Shown in pieces: positions 17,103 through 25,573 of a stretch of 47,123 bases of DNA (within the stretch, counting starts at the first letter, position 1; every line of letters begins with the position of its first letter). The notes under the pieces are model-generated. The model was not told where the DNA came from and searched no databases. It was given only the letters and a program-made list of their open reading frames with translations. This stretch comes from a bacterium (GTDB lineage Bacteria > Cyanobacteriota > Vampirovibrionia > Gastranaerophilales > UBA9971): contig JBAWVS010000017.1 of assembly GCA_037147175.1 (NCBI GenBank), positions 1-47,123 on the forward strand, read 5' to 3'. The position numbers were made by a program, and so were the translations under genes.

Positions 17103-19319
17103 TTACTGTTTATTTTCTTTAGTCTGGTCTTCAACGGGGAATATCGGCAAGGTTTCAGCTTCAAGCTGCTGCTGAATTTGTTTTAAACTTGTAGATGCGG
17201 TTTTTTGATTTAGTTCTTCAAGGACATTTTGATGGTATTTAATTCTATGGTGCTGCATCCCTCTGAGAACACGCTTAAATACTCCCGCTACAACTTTTAA
17301 ATCTTTTTGTGTAAGCGGGCTTTCAGAAAGCTGGCCGTCATAAAGTCTTTCTTTAATAATATTCTCTACTATATCTTCTATCATTTCCTGTGTCGGGGTT
17401 TTAATTGATCTTACCGCAGATTCAACTGCGTCAGCCAGCATAAGAATCGCTGTTTCTTTAGTAGAAGGCTTAGGATTATTGTACCTGAACTGCTCTTCGG
17501 AAACGTTTTCCGCTCCTTCTTGTTCCAGAGCCTGAATATAGAAATACGAAGCAATTCCGTCGCCATGGTGCTGAATTATAAACTGAAGAATTACCGGAGG
17601 AAGTCCGTATTCTTTGGCAAGTTCAAGTCCGTCTTTGGGATGAGCAGTAATTACCATCTTGCTTAGCCTTGGATTAAGTTTTTCATGCGGGTTTTCAATA
17701 CCAAAATAAGATTGATTTTCTATAAAAAACAGCGGTCTTTTTAATTTTCCTATATCGTGATAAAAAGCTCCTACTCTGGCCAAAACAGGATTTCCTCCAA
17801 TGGCTTCAGCTGCGGCTTCGCACAAATTGCTTACCATAAGACTGTGATGGTAGGTACCAGGCGCTTCAAACTGTAGCCTTCTGAGCAAAATCTGATTATG
17901 GTCAGCCAGTTCAGCAAGTCCGTAAGGCGTAATTATCTTAAATGCACTTTCAATTAGCGGTAAAGACCCCAGAGCGATTATTCCGCTTCCCAGTCCGTTC
18001 ACAAAACCAAGAAGAATATTTTTCAGCAACGGCGCAAATTCAATACTGTCCGTACCGTTTTGCAGTAAAAATATTGAAATAATAACAAAAGTTTGAACAA
18101 GACCAACATAAAAACCTGCACGTACTATATCCATTCGTCTGTAGTAGTTAACTGAATTTGAAGTAAAAATTGCTATCAAACCGCCGAGCAAAAAGACAAA
18201 TATATCTGTCGCCTGATACTGAAGCGCAACTCCAAGCAGTATTATACTCATTACCGTAACGAGCATTGATATTCTCGAGCTGGTGAAAATAGTTAACAGC
18301 ATTGCTATAGCAGGTATTGGAAGGATATATACAGGAACATCAGGGGGCAATAAGACAGCAAACATGGTGATAACAGATATTAAAAGCGCAATAAGAGCAA
18401 GATAAGAAGGTTTTAAATATTTAGAATCAAAAGTAATAAGAAAATAAGCAAAAGTAAAAACACACAAACTTACCAGAGAAAATATGCCTAAAAGACCGAA
18501 AAAATCAAGCTGTGCAACATTATAACCCATTTTTTTCAACGCAGCTTTTTGAACCAGCGTTATTCTGTCTCCAACTGAGACAATAATATCGCCTTTTTTG
18601 TAAATAGAATATATAGGTTTAACCTGACTGATTGCTTTCTGCTTTTCTAATTCTGTAGCGAGCTTGTCTTCAGTCATGTTTGGCTCAAGTATTTTATTTA
18701 AAATTAGTGAAATTGCTCTTTTTTGTGTTTTAGGAAGTGAACTTCGGATATGTTTAGTTAAAATATCATTTCTTTTTACTATAAAATCAGTATCAGAAAG
18801 ACCTTCAGCAAGAATATCGTTTAAAGAATTAAGCGATTCTGTTGCTATTCTCGCAAATCCGGCTTCCGAAGAATTAAATAAATAATCAATAGAATTATTT
18901 ATAAAATAGTTATCTTCAGAAATTTCAAGCAGTTCTTTTACTTCAGACCTTTTAGCAGATTTGTTTTCGCTTTTTTCTCTAACTTCTTTTACTGAATTTA
19001 GGAGCTCTCCCAGATTTTTCCTGATATATTCATCAATACCATTTTGTAGAGGTTTTAAGACAGGCTTAATTTTTGAAACTTCAAGCTGTTTTGCTCTTTC
19101 AATTTTGTCAGGATCTGCGACTTTGATGGTTTTTGGAGCTATAACATCAACCTTGCTCATACCGTTTTCTACTATATTTTGAAATAAGTAATAACGGCTG
19201 GCTAACAATCCTGTTATAACAAAAAGACTTAAAACCAATATTAAAATTGCCAAAAATTTATCTGATGCTATTATTTGCAGTGTTTTTTTAATTATTTTTG
19301 AATATTTTTCTGTGCGCAT
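17103..19319 (-). CDS. pgpH: 7TM-HD family cyclic-di-AMP phosphodiesterase-like protein
   Basis: A membrane protein of the PgpH/YqfF family, members of which degrade cyclic di-AMP. Order: an N-terminal membrane helix (about 18-40), an extracytoplasmic 7TMR-HDED-type domain (about 45-265), several membrane helices (about 270-465) and a cytoplasmic HD domain with HHSLMVSNL and FYHDIGKLKRP (H521-D522), then a C-terminal tail. The length of 738 aa is normal. Nothing in the catalytic motif is missing. Start ATG at 19319 with AGG 11 bases upstream. First gene of a two-gene operon with ybeY. Cyclic di-AMP signalling would affect osmotic or wall homeostasis; no diadenylate cyclase is in the window. 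Confidence 0.92.
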   Translation of the reverse strand: MRTEKYSKIIKKTLQIIASDKFLAILILVLSLFVITGLLASRYYLFQNIVENGMSKVDVIAPKTIKVADPDKIERAKQLEVSKIKPVLKPLQNGIDEYIRKNLGELLNSVKEVREKSENKSAKRSEVKELLEISEDNYFINNSIDYLFNSSEAGFARIATESLNSLNDILAEGLSDTDFIVKRNDILTKHIRSSLPKTQKRAISLILNKILEPNMTEDKLATELEKQKAISQVKPIYSIYKKGDIIVSVGDRITLVQKAALKKMGYNVAQLDFFGLLGIFSLVSLCVFTFAYFLITFDSKYLKPSYLALIALLISVITMFAVLLPPDVPVYILPIPAIAMLLTIFTSSRISMLVTVMSIILLGVALQYQATDIFVFLLGGLIAIFTSNSVNYYRRMDIVRAGFYVGLVQTFVIISIFLLQNGTDSIEFAPLLKNILLGFVNGLGSGIIALGSLPLIESAFKIITPYGLAELADHNQILLRRLQFEAPGTYHHSLMVSNLCEAAAEAIGGNPVLARVGAFYHDIGKLKRPLFFIENQSYFGIENPHEKLNPRLSKMVITAHPKDGLELAKEYGLPPVILQFIIQHHGDGIASYFYIQALEQEGAENVSEEQFRYNNPKPSTKETAILMLADAVESAVRSIKTPTQEMIEDIVENIIKERLYDGQLSESPLTQKDLKVVAGVFKRVLRGMQHHRIKYHQNVLEELNQKTASTSLKQIQQQLEAETLPIFPVEDQTKENKQ

Positions 19320-19497
19320 TTTGTAAAAAACCTGTTATATATACAAAAATTTGTAAAATTTGTTTACCAGTTAAGTATAGCAATAATATCAACTTTTATC
19401 TATTTTTTAAAATAGTTTAATTAATTTATTTTTGATAAACTGTTTAATTAAGAAGAAATTGTCTTGTTAAAATTACAATATGGACTGAAAAAATAAG

Positions 19498-20769
19498 ATG
19501 AAACGCGCAGAACTCTTGTTACCGGCAGGAAATACAGAAAAAATGCAGTATGCAATGGCATACGGAGCTGATGCCGTTTATCTTGGAACTGCTGATTTCA
19601 GCCTCAGGAGTCCAAAAACAGGAAATATAATAACAAACGAAAATATAAAAAATTCTATCGAAATCGCGCACAGTATGGGAGCTAAAGCTTATGTTACGCT
19701 CAATGTCTTTCCAAATAACGAAATTATAGAAAAACTCCCTCCGCTTATGGAATTACTTGCAGATGCTAGTCCTGACGGTATAATTTTTGCAGACCCTGCG
19801 TTTTACTCCTTCACAAAAAGATATTTGCCAAACGTTCCTATTCATATAAGCACGCAGGCAAATGTTTTAAATTATGAATCTGCTAAATTCTGGCAGGATT
19901 TGGGAGCAACAAGAATAATTTTAGCAAGAGAACTGTCCTTAAAAGAGATAGAACAAATTGCGGTAAAAGTTCCCGATATAGAACTGGAAGCACTTGTTCA
20001 CGGTTCCATGTGCGTTGCTTATTCGGGAAGATGCCTGCTAAGCGATTATATGACAAATAACACAAGAAAATCCAATCAAGGAGCCTGCGCTCAGCCATGC
20101 CGCTGGACATATAAACTCATTGAAAGCAAAAGACCCGATGATGAATATGAAATTACCGAAGATCAGCACGGAACTTATATTTTAAACCCTAAAGACCTTT
20201 CTCTTATTGAGTATATCCCTGATTTAATCAATGCAGGCGTTTCTTCCTTCAAAATTGAAGGCAGGACAAAAAGTATGTATTACGCCGCTTTAGTGGCTAA
20301 AACTTATAAAAAAGCTCTTAATGCTTTCTATGACGGAAACCTGATAAATATAGAAGAATTTTATGAAGAACTATTTAATATAGGAAATCGCGGATTAACT
20401 ACGGGATTTTTGCTTGAAAGACCTGACAGCAGCCATTATGATTACAAAGCGAGCAAAAGCACTTTGAAATCAGTTTTTCAGGCTATAATTCTTGAAAAAG
20501 TAGAAAATAATATCTTTAAGATTAAAGCCAAAAATCAACTAAAATCAGGCGAAATTGTTGATTTTATAACACCGACTTCCTGCATCTCAACAGAAATTCT
20601 TGAAATAATTAACAAATTTGAAGAAAAAGTTGAAGTAACCAACACAAATGATGAAGTTTGTATTAAATTAAATATAGAGAATTCTCCCGAAGATTGGAAA
20701 TGGGGAATTATTAGACAGAAAGAGCAAAAAAATAATGCCATTAAGACTGAAACCCACTTATATAGTTGA
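19498..20769 (+). CDS. Peptidase U32 family protein, tRNA/rRNA hydroxylation type
   Basis: U32 family members characterised in E. coli (TrhP, RlhA) take part in hydroxylating tRNA wobble uridine or a 23S rRNA cytidine, despite the peptidase name. Signs: LLPAGNTEKMQYAMAYGADA at 7-26, the signature VHGSMCVAYSGRCLLS (167-182) and GACAQPCRW, giving four Cys at 172, 179, 197 and 201 that may hold a metal centre, and a small C-terminal beta domain. At 423 aa it resembles TrhP more than the longer RlhA, so 5-hydroxyuridine tRNA modification is the best guess. There is no clear RBS. Its 3' end overlaps the YqeG gene by 35 bp, indicating translational coupling. Confidence 0.85.
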   Translation: MKRAELLLPAGNTEKMQYAMAYGADAVYLGTADFSLRSPKTGNIITNENIKNSIEIAHSMGAKAYVTLNVFPNNEIIEKLPPLMELLADASPDGIIFADPAFYSFTKRYLPNVPIHISTQANVLNYESAKFWQDLGATRIILARELSLKEIEQIAVKVPDIELEALVHGSMCVAYSGRCLLSDYMTNNTRKSNQGACAQPCRWTYKLIESKRPDDEYEITEDQHGTYILNPKDLSLIEYIPDLINAGVSSFKIEGRTKSMYYAALVAKTYKKALNAFYDGNLINIEEFYEELFNIGNRGLTTGFLLERPDSSHYDYKASKSTLKSVFQAIILEKVENNIFKIKAKNQLKSGEIVDFITPTSCISTEILEIINKFEEKVEVTNTNDEVCIKLNIENSPEDWKWGIIRQKEQKNNAIKTETHLYS

Positions 20770-21247
20770 TCGAGTTACCGATATCAATCTCGAAGAGCTT
20801 AAAGATGAGAATATTAAAGGTTTGATTTTTGACCTTGATAATACGCTGATGCCTCCTAATACCTGCGTATTACCTGAAGACATAGCACAATGGATTATCA
20901 AGGCAAAAGAAGATTTTCAAATTGCAATTTTAAGCAACAACCCCGACAAATCTTATGTTCAGGAAGCAGGAGAGCAAATTGGCTGCATAGCATTTGACAA
21001 AGCAGGCAAACCCAGAAGAAAAGCCGCTTTGCTCGCGCTCAAGCAACTGGAATTGATTCCATCTCAAGTTGTTATAGTCGGAGACAGACCGCTTACAGAT
21101 ATTTGGGTGGGCCAAAGACTAGGTATTGTTACTATACTTGTTGACCCTATTATGAAACATAAAGAAGCAAAAATTATAAAATTACTAAGAAAAATCGAAA
21201 GATTATTTGTTTCTTCACCAAAAAAATCTTTTTCCGATAAAAGATAA
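20735..21247 (+). CDS. YqeG family HAD-IIIA phosphatase
   Basis: A HAD-superfamily phosphatase of the YqeG family, 170 aa. Motif I is DLDNTL with the nucleophile D33 and D35, motif II is ILSNN, and motif III/IV is VIVGDRPLTDI. The family is common in Firmicutes and Cyanobacteria; some cyanobacterial and plant relatives are reported as phosphatidylglycerophosphate phosphatases, so a phospholipid role is possible. The start lies inside the U32 gene (35-bp overlap), with only a weak RBS, so expression probably depends on the upstream gene. A promoter for the following SLH gene lies at its stop codon. Confidence 0.9.
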   Translation: MPLRLKPTYIVDRVTDINLEELKDENIKGLIFDLDNTLMPPNTCVLPEDIAQWIIKAKEDFQIAILSNNPDKSYVQEAGEQIGCIAFDKAGKPRRKAALLALKQLELIPSQVVIVGDRPLTDIWVGQRLGIVTILVDPIMKHKEAKIIKLLRKIERLFVSSPKKSFSDKR

Positions 21248-21253
21248 ATTTGG

Positions 21254-21259
21254 TATAAT
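21254..21259 (+). promoter_or_regulatory. Candidate -10 box for the SLH gene
   Basis: TATAAT preceded by TTTGG, 65 bp before the chosen SLH start. The -35 match (TTTCCG) is weak. Confidence 0.45.
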
Positions 21260-21323
21260 CAGTGCAAACATTTATTTAAAGAATAATATATTCGGGTATA
21301 AAGTCGAAAAAGGGAGAGTGAAA

Positions 21324-22469
21324 ATGAAAAGTTTTGTAAAGGTGTTGATAGCACTTACATGTGCGGGGCTTGTTATTAACAGCGTTTCCGCCAAAAATTA
21401 TTCTGATTTAAGCAAAAATCACTGGGCTTCTCCGCAAATTCAGAAGCTTTCAACAGATGATGTCGTCATTGGTTATCCTGACGAAACATTTAAGGCAGAT
21501 CAGCCTGTTTCAAGAGCCGAATTTGCAACAATGGTAGTCAAAGCTTTAGGTCAGGAAAACTGCATCCTGAAAGAAATTTACTATTTTAGCGATGTTCCCC
21601 AAAACTATTGGGCTTATGACATGATTGAAAAAGCTCAAAGCTTTGACTTGCTAAAAATTTATTCCGACGGAACATTTAAGCCTGATGACAATATCAACAA
21701 AGCAGACGCTGTTTATATGATGATTGCCTCTGTTGAAACAAGTAATATTACAGAAGCTCAAGCAAAAAAAGCTTTGAAAGTCTATAAAGATGCTGCTAAA
21801 ATTCCGACATGGGCAGTTCTTAGTGCGGGAAAAGCTGAAATTCTTAAAGTAACCGCACATAATCCGGCAAGCCCAAATCTTTTTAACCCTGATGCAAAAA
21901 TTTCCAGAGCAGAGCTTGCAGTAAGTCTTTATAATATGAGAAAACAGGCACTTAAAAGACCAAATTCCAAACTTGCACTCGCAATGCAACCTATCAAAGC
22001 AACAGGAACAGTTATAGACCCTGTAAGCCTTAACGGTACAATAGCGACAATTCCTGAAGGAACATTGCTTCCTGTTACTCTTCTTGGCGTAATAAACAGC
22101 CAAAAAAGCCAACAGGGAGAAGTTTTTGTTACAGAAGTCAAAGATAATCTCGTTACAAAAGATAATTACCTTTTAATTGCTAAAGGTACGTATATCAGCG
22201 GTCAAATTACAGATTTAATTCCTGCAAAATACTTTATTAGAAACGCTAAATCTGTTTTTGAAGCTCAAAATATAAATACGGTAAGAAGACAAAAAACAGA
22301 TTTCCCCGGAAGTGTTGATTTACCTTCTAAAAAATACAAATGGTATCAAAAAGCCGTGAATTTTGTTATAAAAGGAAGAAAAATCAAACTTAATGAAGGC
22401 GATCAGATTTATGTAAAACTTAAAAAGCCTGTCAGAATTGATTTAACCAACAGCACAATCTTAAAATAA
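21324..22469 (+). CDS. Secreted protein with three S-layer homology repeats
   Basis: A 381-aa exported protein. The signal peptide (1-23, cut after VSA) follows a start chosen at 21324 because AAAGGGAGAGTGAAA precedes it; the frame extends 39 codons upstream without RBS or signal sequence. Three SLH repeats: 26-75 (YSDLSKNHWA), 87-137 (FSDVPQNYWA) and 153-206 (divergent). The rest (about 210-381) is a beta-rich domain with IPEGTLLPVTLLG near the start. In Cyanobacteria and relatives SLH domains anchor proteins to peptidoglycan or its attached polymer, often in outer-membrane porins; this protein is too short for a porin barrel, so a cell-wall-associated periplasmic role is inferred. Confidence 0.85.
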   Translation: MKSFVKVLIALTCAGLVINSVSAKNYSDLSKNHWASPQIQKLSTDDVVIGYPDETFKADQPVSRAEFATMVVKALGQENCILKEIYYFSDVPQNYWAYDMIEKAQSFDLLKIYSDGTFKPDDNINKADAVYMMIASVETSNITEAQAKKALKVYKDAAKIPTWAVLSAGKAEILKVTAHNPASPNLFNPDAKISRAELAVSLYNMRKQALKRPNSKLALAMQPIKATGTVIDPVSLNGTIATIPEGTLLPVTLLGVINSQKSQQGEVFVTEVKDNLVTKDNYLLIAKGTYISGQITDLIPAKYFIRNAKSVFEAQNINTVRRQKTDFPGSVDLPSKKYKWYQKAVNFVIKGRKIKLNEGDQIYVKLKKPVRIDLTNSTILK

Positions 22470-22487
22470 ATTTCAAAATCTAAACTA

Positions 22488-22558
22488 CGAATGAGTACTT
22501 TATTCTTGAAGACACTTCTATCAGCAAACGGTGTCAGAGGGATTTGGTACTCATTTCG
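22488..22558. other. Long stem-loop, possible structured RNA or 3' end
   Basis: Outer arms CGAATGAGTAC (22488-22498) and GTACTCATTTCG (22547-22558) pair over 11 bp with one bulge. An inner hairpin GACAC/GTGTC (22511-22515 with 22531-22535) sits inside with asymmetric internal loops. There is no T run on either side, so it is not a classic intrinsic terminator. It lies between the SLH gene and a converging unknown gene. Confidence 0.55.
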
Positions 22559-22570
22559 ATATAACTAAAT

Positions 22571-23209
22571 TTAACTATTATTTGATTCTTCGGTACTATT
22601 TTCGGCGTTATATGTTTTGAAATAAGGATAAAGCTTTATTATTCTTTGAATAGCAGGCTTTTTTAGTCTGTTTCTTAAAGTTGCGGCTATTTTTTCAGGT
22701 GGAATTTTATGGTTATAGTACAAATCACATGCCCTGTACTCCATCTTGATAACATCTTTGGGCTTTTTCTTTTTCTCTGCGTCAACAGTATAATGATGCG
22801 CTTCTATAAGTTCGTTTATATCGGATTTATCTTTTTTTATATCAAATTTATTTCTTTTTAAAACGGTCAAATAAGATTTAGGAAAATTTTTTAACTCTGA
22901 GGGTTCAAAAACACAATTATTATTGATAATTTCGTAATTTAATTTATATTTACCTTCAGATTCGGGAATATTTTCAAATAAATAATATAATTTGCCTTTT
23001 GCTTCGCTAACTTTTTGAGAGTCTAATATAGCGACATAAACTCCATACAACCAGCCTTCAAACAATGTTTTAATTTCAGGATATTTGGATAAAAGAACCG
23101 CTCTCTTTTTCGAGATTTTTTTAGCTAAAAACTGCTCGTATTTGGTTTCCAGCTTAGTCATTTCCAACTGTTTTTGCTGTTTTTCCTCGGGAGTTTTTCT
23201 AAATGTCAT
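22571..23209 (-). CDS. Unknown lysine-rich protein (212 aa)
   Basis: No family was recognised. It is a basic, charged, soluble protein without signal peptide or membrane segment. Residues 1-45 form a likely coiled coil or long helix (TPEEKQQKQLEMTKLETKYE). An aromatic hydrophobic patch FEGWLYGVYVAIL lies near 50-62, and the C-terminal third (ATLRNRLKKPAIQRIIKLYP) is basic and helical, which could suit nucleic acid binding, though that is a guess. AAAAGGAATTATA precedes the ATG. It is 54 bp downstream of the nitroreductase on the same strand. Confidence 0.6.
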   Translation of the reverse strand: MTFRKTPEEKQQKQLEMTKLETKYEQFLAKKISKKRAVLLSKYPEIKTLFEGWLYGVYVAILDSQKVSEAKGKLYYLFENIPESEGKYKLNYEIINNNCVFEPSELKNFPKSYLTVLKRNKFDIKKDKSDINELIEAHHYTVDAEKKKKPKDVIKMEYRACDLYYNHKIPPEKIAATLRNRLKKPAIQRIIKLYPYFKTYNAENSTEESNNS

Positions 23210-23263
23210 TATAATTCCTTTTAAAATTTTGCATTGTAATCAGTATAACCTTTATAATAATTA

Positions 23264-23824
23264 TTATCTTATAAAATTAACCGTATTTTCTCTTCTTGGT
23301 GCAGGTTGTGCATTTTCCTCCGTTTTATAACCGAGGGCAACTGCATAATAAAGCTCAAAATCATCAGTAATACCGAATAATTTTGAAAATTCATCTGCTC
23401 TTTCGCTTTTGAAAAGCGGCGTAACAAGTCCGACCCAACAAGTGCCTATATTTAAAGATTCTGCCGCAATAAGCATGTTCTGTATAGCAGCAGCGCAGTC
23501 CATACGGGGAGCTAAAGCTGATTTCTCGCCTGAAACAACAATTACAGTCGGTGCATTATAAAAAAGATTAAAATTTTCATTTGTTGCAAATTTATTTAAA
23601 TACTCATATTCCGGCTTAAGCATAGCTTCTTTGGATGATTCATTTAAGTTATCTATAACTTCTTTATCCTGAATAACCGTAAAATGCCACGATTGCTGAT
23701 TATGCGCACTTGGCGCGTACAGTCCCGCTTTTAAAATCAAATCAAGCTCTTCATCTTTAATTTGTTCAGCAGAATAACTTCTTACGCTTCTCCTGCTAAG
23801 AATTGTTTTTAATGTAGCGTTCAT
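23264..23824 (-). CDS. Nitroreductase family protein
   Basis: A FMN-dependent oxidoreductase of the nitroreductase fold, 186 aa. N-terminal ILSRRSVRSYSAEQI carries the FMN phosphate-binding Arg pair, LYAPSAHNQQSWHF is the second FMN loop, and GTCWVGLV near 130 and VALGYKTEE near 165 complete the fold. The start at 23824 is chosen over an upstream frame extension because of GGAGAATTTTATT. The physiological substrate is unknown, as is usual for this family. It shares strand with the unknown gene downstream. Confidence 0.88.
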   Translation of the reverse strand: MNATLKTILSRRSVRSYSAEQIKDEELDLILKAGLYAPSAHNQQSWHFTVIQDKEVIDNLNESSKEAMLKPEYEYLNKFATNENFNLFYNAPTVIVVSGEKSALAPRMDCAAAIQNMLIAAESLNIGTCWVGLVTPLFKSERADEFSKLFGITDDFELYYAVALGYKTEENAQPAPRRENTVNFIR

Positions 23825-23950
23825 AATAAAATTCTCCGTTAATTTTGCTAATAGACTTATTAAACTATAAAAAACCATAATTGATAGATATAGTGCTCTG
23901 AAAAAGTAATTAAGAAATGAAATATTTTTTGCGAAAGCACTATAGCTTTT

Positions 23951-24020
23951 AGGAGTGATGCTTTTCGGGAAAATCAGGCTTTGCCGGTTTTCCTGAAAAC
24001 AAACTCGTTTCAGTATAGCT
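23951..24020. repeat. Dispersed repeat, family II copy 1
   Basis: 70 bp starting AGGAGTGATGCTTTTCGGG and ending AAACTCGTTTCAGTATAGCT. Both ends, and a CTGAAAA block, match a 60-bp segment at 41461-41520, while the middle differs. It lies in a 370-bp gap (23825-24194) that also contains a diverged family I repeat and no gene. Confidence 0.55.
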
Positions 24021-24050
24021 AAGAATACTGTAAATAATGATTATTTAAAA

Positions 24051-24143
24051 TGTCATCTTGAGCAAAGCGGATTGCGAGCTGAGGCTTAAGAATAGACTTA
24101 GAGTGATTCTTCAAGTAAGCGATAAAAACCAACAAAATGACAA
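24051..24143. repeat. Diverged dispersed repeat, family I copy 4
   Basis: Starts TGTCATCTTGAGCAAAGCG like family I and ends AATGACAA, but the inner arms are scrambled. It is followed by the tail motif GCAATTCGAGTTAGTTAAT shared with other copies. Together with the preceding family II element it fills most of the gap between dacB and the nitroreductase gene. Confidence 0.55.
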
Positions 24144-24194
24144 GCAATTCGAGTTAGTTAATCACAGGCACTGTTGCTGCCTTTGATATTGCGA

Positions 24195-25568
24195 CTACAT
24201 ACCAAGTATTGTCAATATTTCATCTTCGAGTTCTTTAACAGGTTTTGCGCTGTCTTTGAAATTTTGGATGATTATTGCAAATGAATAAGTTTTTCCCGAT
24301 TTACCTGTCAAATAACCTGTTATTGCGCTAACTCCTGCATTTGTGCCTGTCTTGGCAAAAAGTTTTCCTTGAAGGACAGCCAGTCTATTCTGCAATGTTC
24401 CGCTTTCTAAAGGAGTTGCGAGCGTGCTTTTGTAGGTCTCAAAATTCTGACTCTTATAAAGCTTTGCAAGGGTATTCGTCATCCAATTTGCTGTTATAAG
24501 ATCGTTTTGGGAAACTCCGCTGGCATCAACTATTGAAATTTCTGATGTATCAATCCCCAGCTTTGAATAAAAAGATTTAAAAGCTTTTAGTCCGTTTTCA
24601 GTTGAACCTGTCAACCCTGTATATTCAGCACCTGCAAGCTTAAACAAAGTTTCAGTAGAGAGATTATCGCTTTGTTTATTTATTATTTTTACTTCATCAA
24701 GTATATTATGAGATATTTCACTAATTAAAACAGCGTCAACGGGAAGTTTTACTGTTTTATATTGTCCTGAAAACTTGATTTTATTATCTTTAATGATTTT
24801 TTGAAGCTGATATTTAAAAAATATTTCAGGATTTCCAACAGGCAATATTTTTGCTGTCAAAACGGAAATTTTACCGTCCACATAAAGATTTTCAGAATTT
24901 TTCCATACTTTTCGTTCAACTGAAAAATTGGTTTCATTGGAAGTAACGGCATTGTTAATTATTTTTACAGGGTAGTATGGAATAATTTCCACTTTTGGTT
25001 TTTGATTTAACTCTGTTGGAGTAACTTTTACTGATATTAAATTTCTGTTTAAGTTATATGCATTGAATTTTGGCATATAAGAGTTGTTTTCATCGTCCCA
25101 CATCCACCCCGTACCCCACGGAATATCATCAATAGCCGAATCATCAAGATACAAGCTGCCTTTAATTCGGTTATATCCTTTTATTTTGAAGCCCATTATC
25201 AAATCAGAAAGTTTTTCTGTGTTTAATTGAGGGTCTGCGCAGAGTTTTAAATAAATATTCCCTTTATTATCTTTATAAAGACCTGTTGATAAGTTTTTTG
25301 TCAAAACATCAAGAATTACAGGAGTTGTAAATGCTTTGAGAGTAGAAGCAGGATGCAATAGCAGGTTTGCATCTCTTTGATAAACCGATTTTTCGCTTTG
25401 AATATCTCTTATAGAAACAGAAACTACAGAACTTTTTGATATTTGACTTCGATTGATTGTTTCATCTATTGAGTTAAAAGGAGTTTCAGACTTATAAGAT
25501 GTTAAAAACAAGCTTGAAATAAGAAATATAACCACTATAAAAAAAATTTTTTTCTGTTTAATACACAT
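24195..25568 (-). CDS. dacB: D-alanyl-D-alanine carboxypeptidase/endopeptidase (PBP4 type)
   Basis: A peptidase S13 family penicillin-binding protein that trims or cleaves peptidoglycan peptides in the periplasm. The three active-site motifs are intact: STLK (S75, K78), SDN (300-302) and KTG (406-408). A signal peptide covers about residues 1-25. The length of 457 aa is typical of PBP4-like enzymes, including the inserted domains between the first two motifs. AAGGAGTTAAAATTA is a strong RBS. It starts 5 bp after the PHP-domain gene, so they form an operon. Confidence 0.93.
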   Translation of the reverse strand: MCIKQKKIFFIVVIFLISSLFLTSYKSETPFNSIDETINRSQISKSSVVSVSIRDIQSEKSVYQRDANLLLHPASTLKAFTTPVILDVLTKNLSTGLYKDNKGNIYLKLCADPQLNTEKLSDLIMGFKIKGYNRIKGSLYLDDSAIDDIPWGTGWMWDDENNSYMPKFNAYNLNRNLISVKVTPTELNQKPKVEIIPYYPVKIINNAVTSNETNFSVERKVWKNSENLYVDGKISVLTAKILPVGNPEIFFKYQLQKIIKDNKIKFSGQYKTVKLPVDAVLISEISHNILDEVKIINKQSDNLSTETLFKLAGAEYTGLTGSTENGLKAFKSFYSKLGIDTSEISIVDASGVSQNDLITANWMTNTLAKLYKSQNFETYKSTLATPLESGTLQNRLAVLQGKLFAKTGTNAGVSAITGYLTGKSGKTYSFAIIIQNFKDSAKPVKELEDEILTILGM

Positions 25569-25573
25569 TAATT

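Noticed and set aside
21207-21323. Upstream extension of the SLH protein
   Set aside because: It would overlap the YqeG gene and the promoter and would bury the signal peptide; the ATG at 21324 has a good RBS.
24160-24180. Hairpin AGGCA-gcaacag-TGCCT after dacB as a terminator
   Set aside because: Only a 5-bp stem with no T run; too weak to call.
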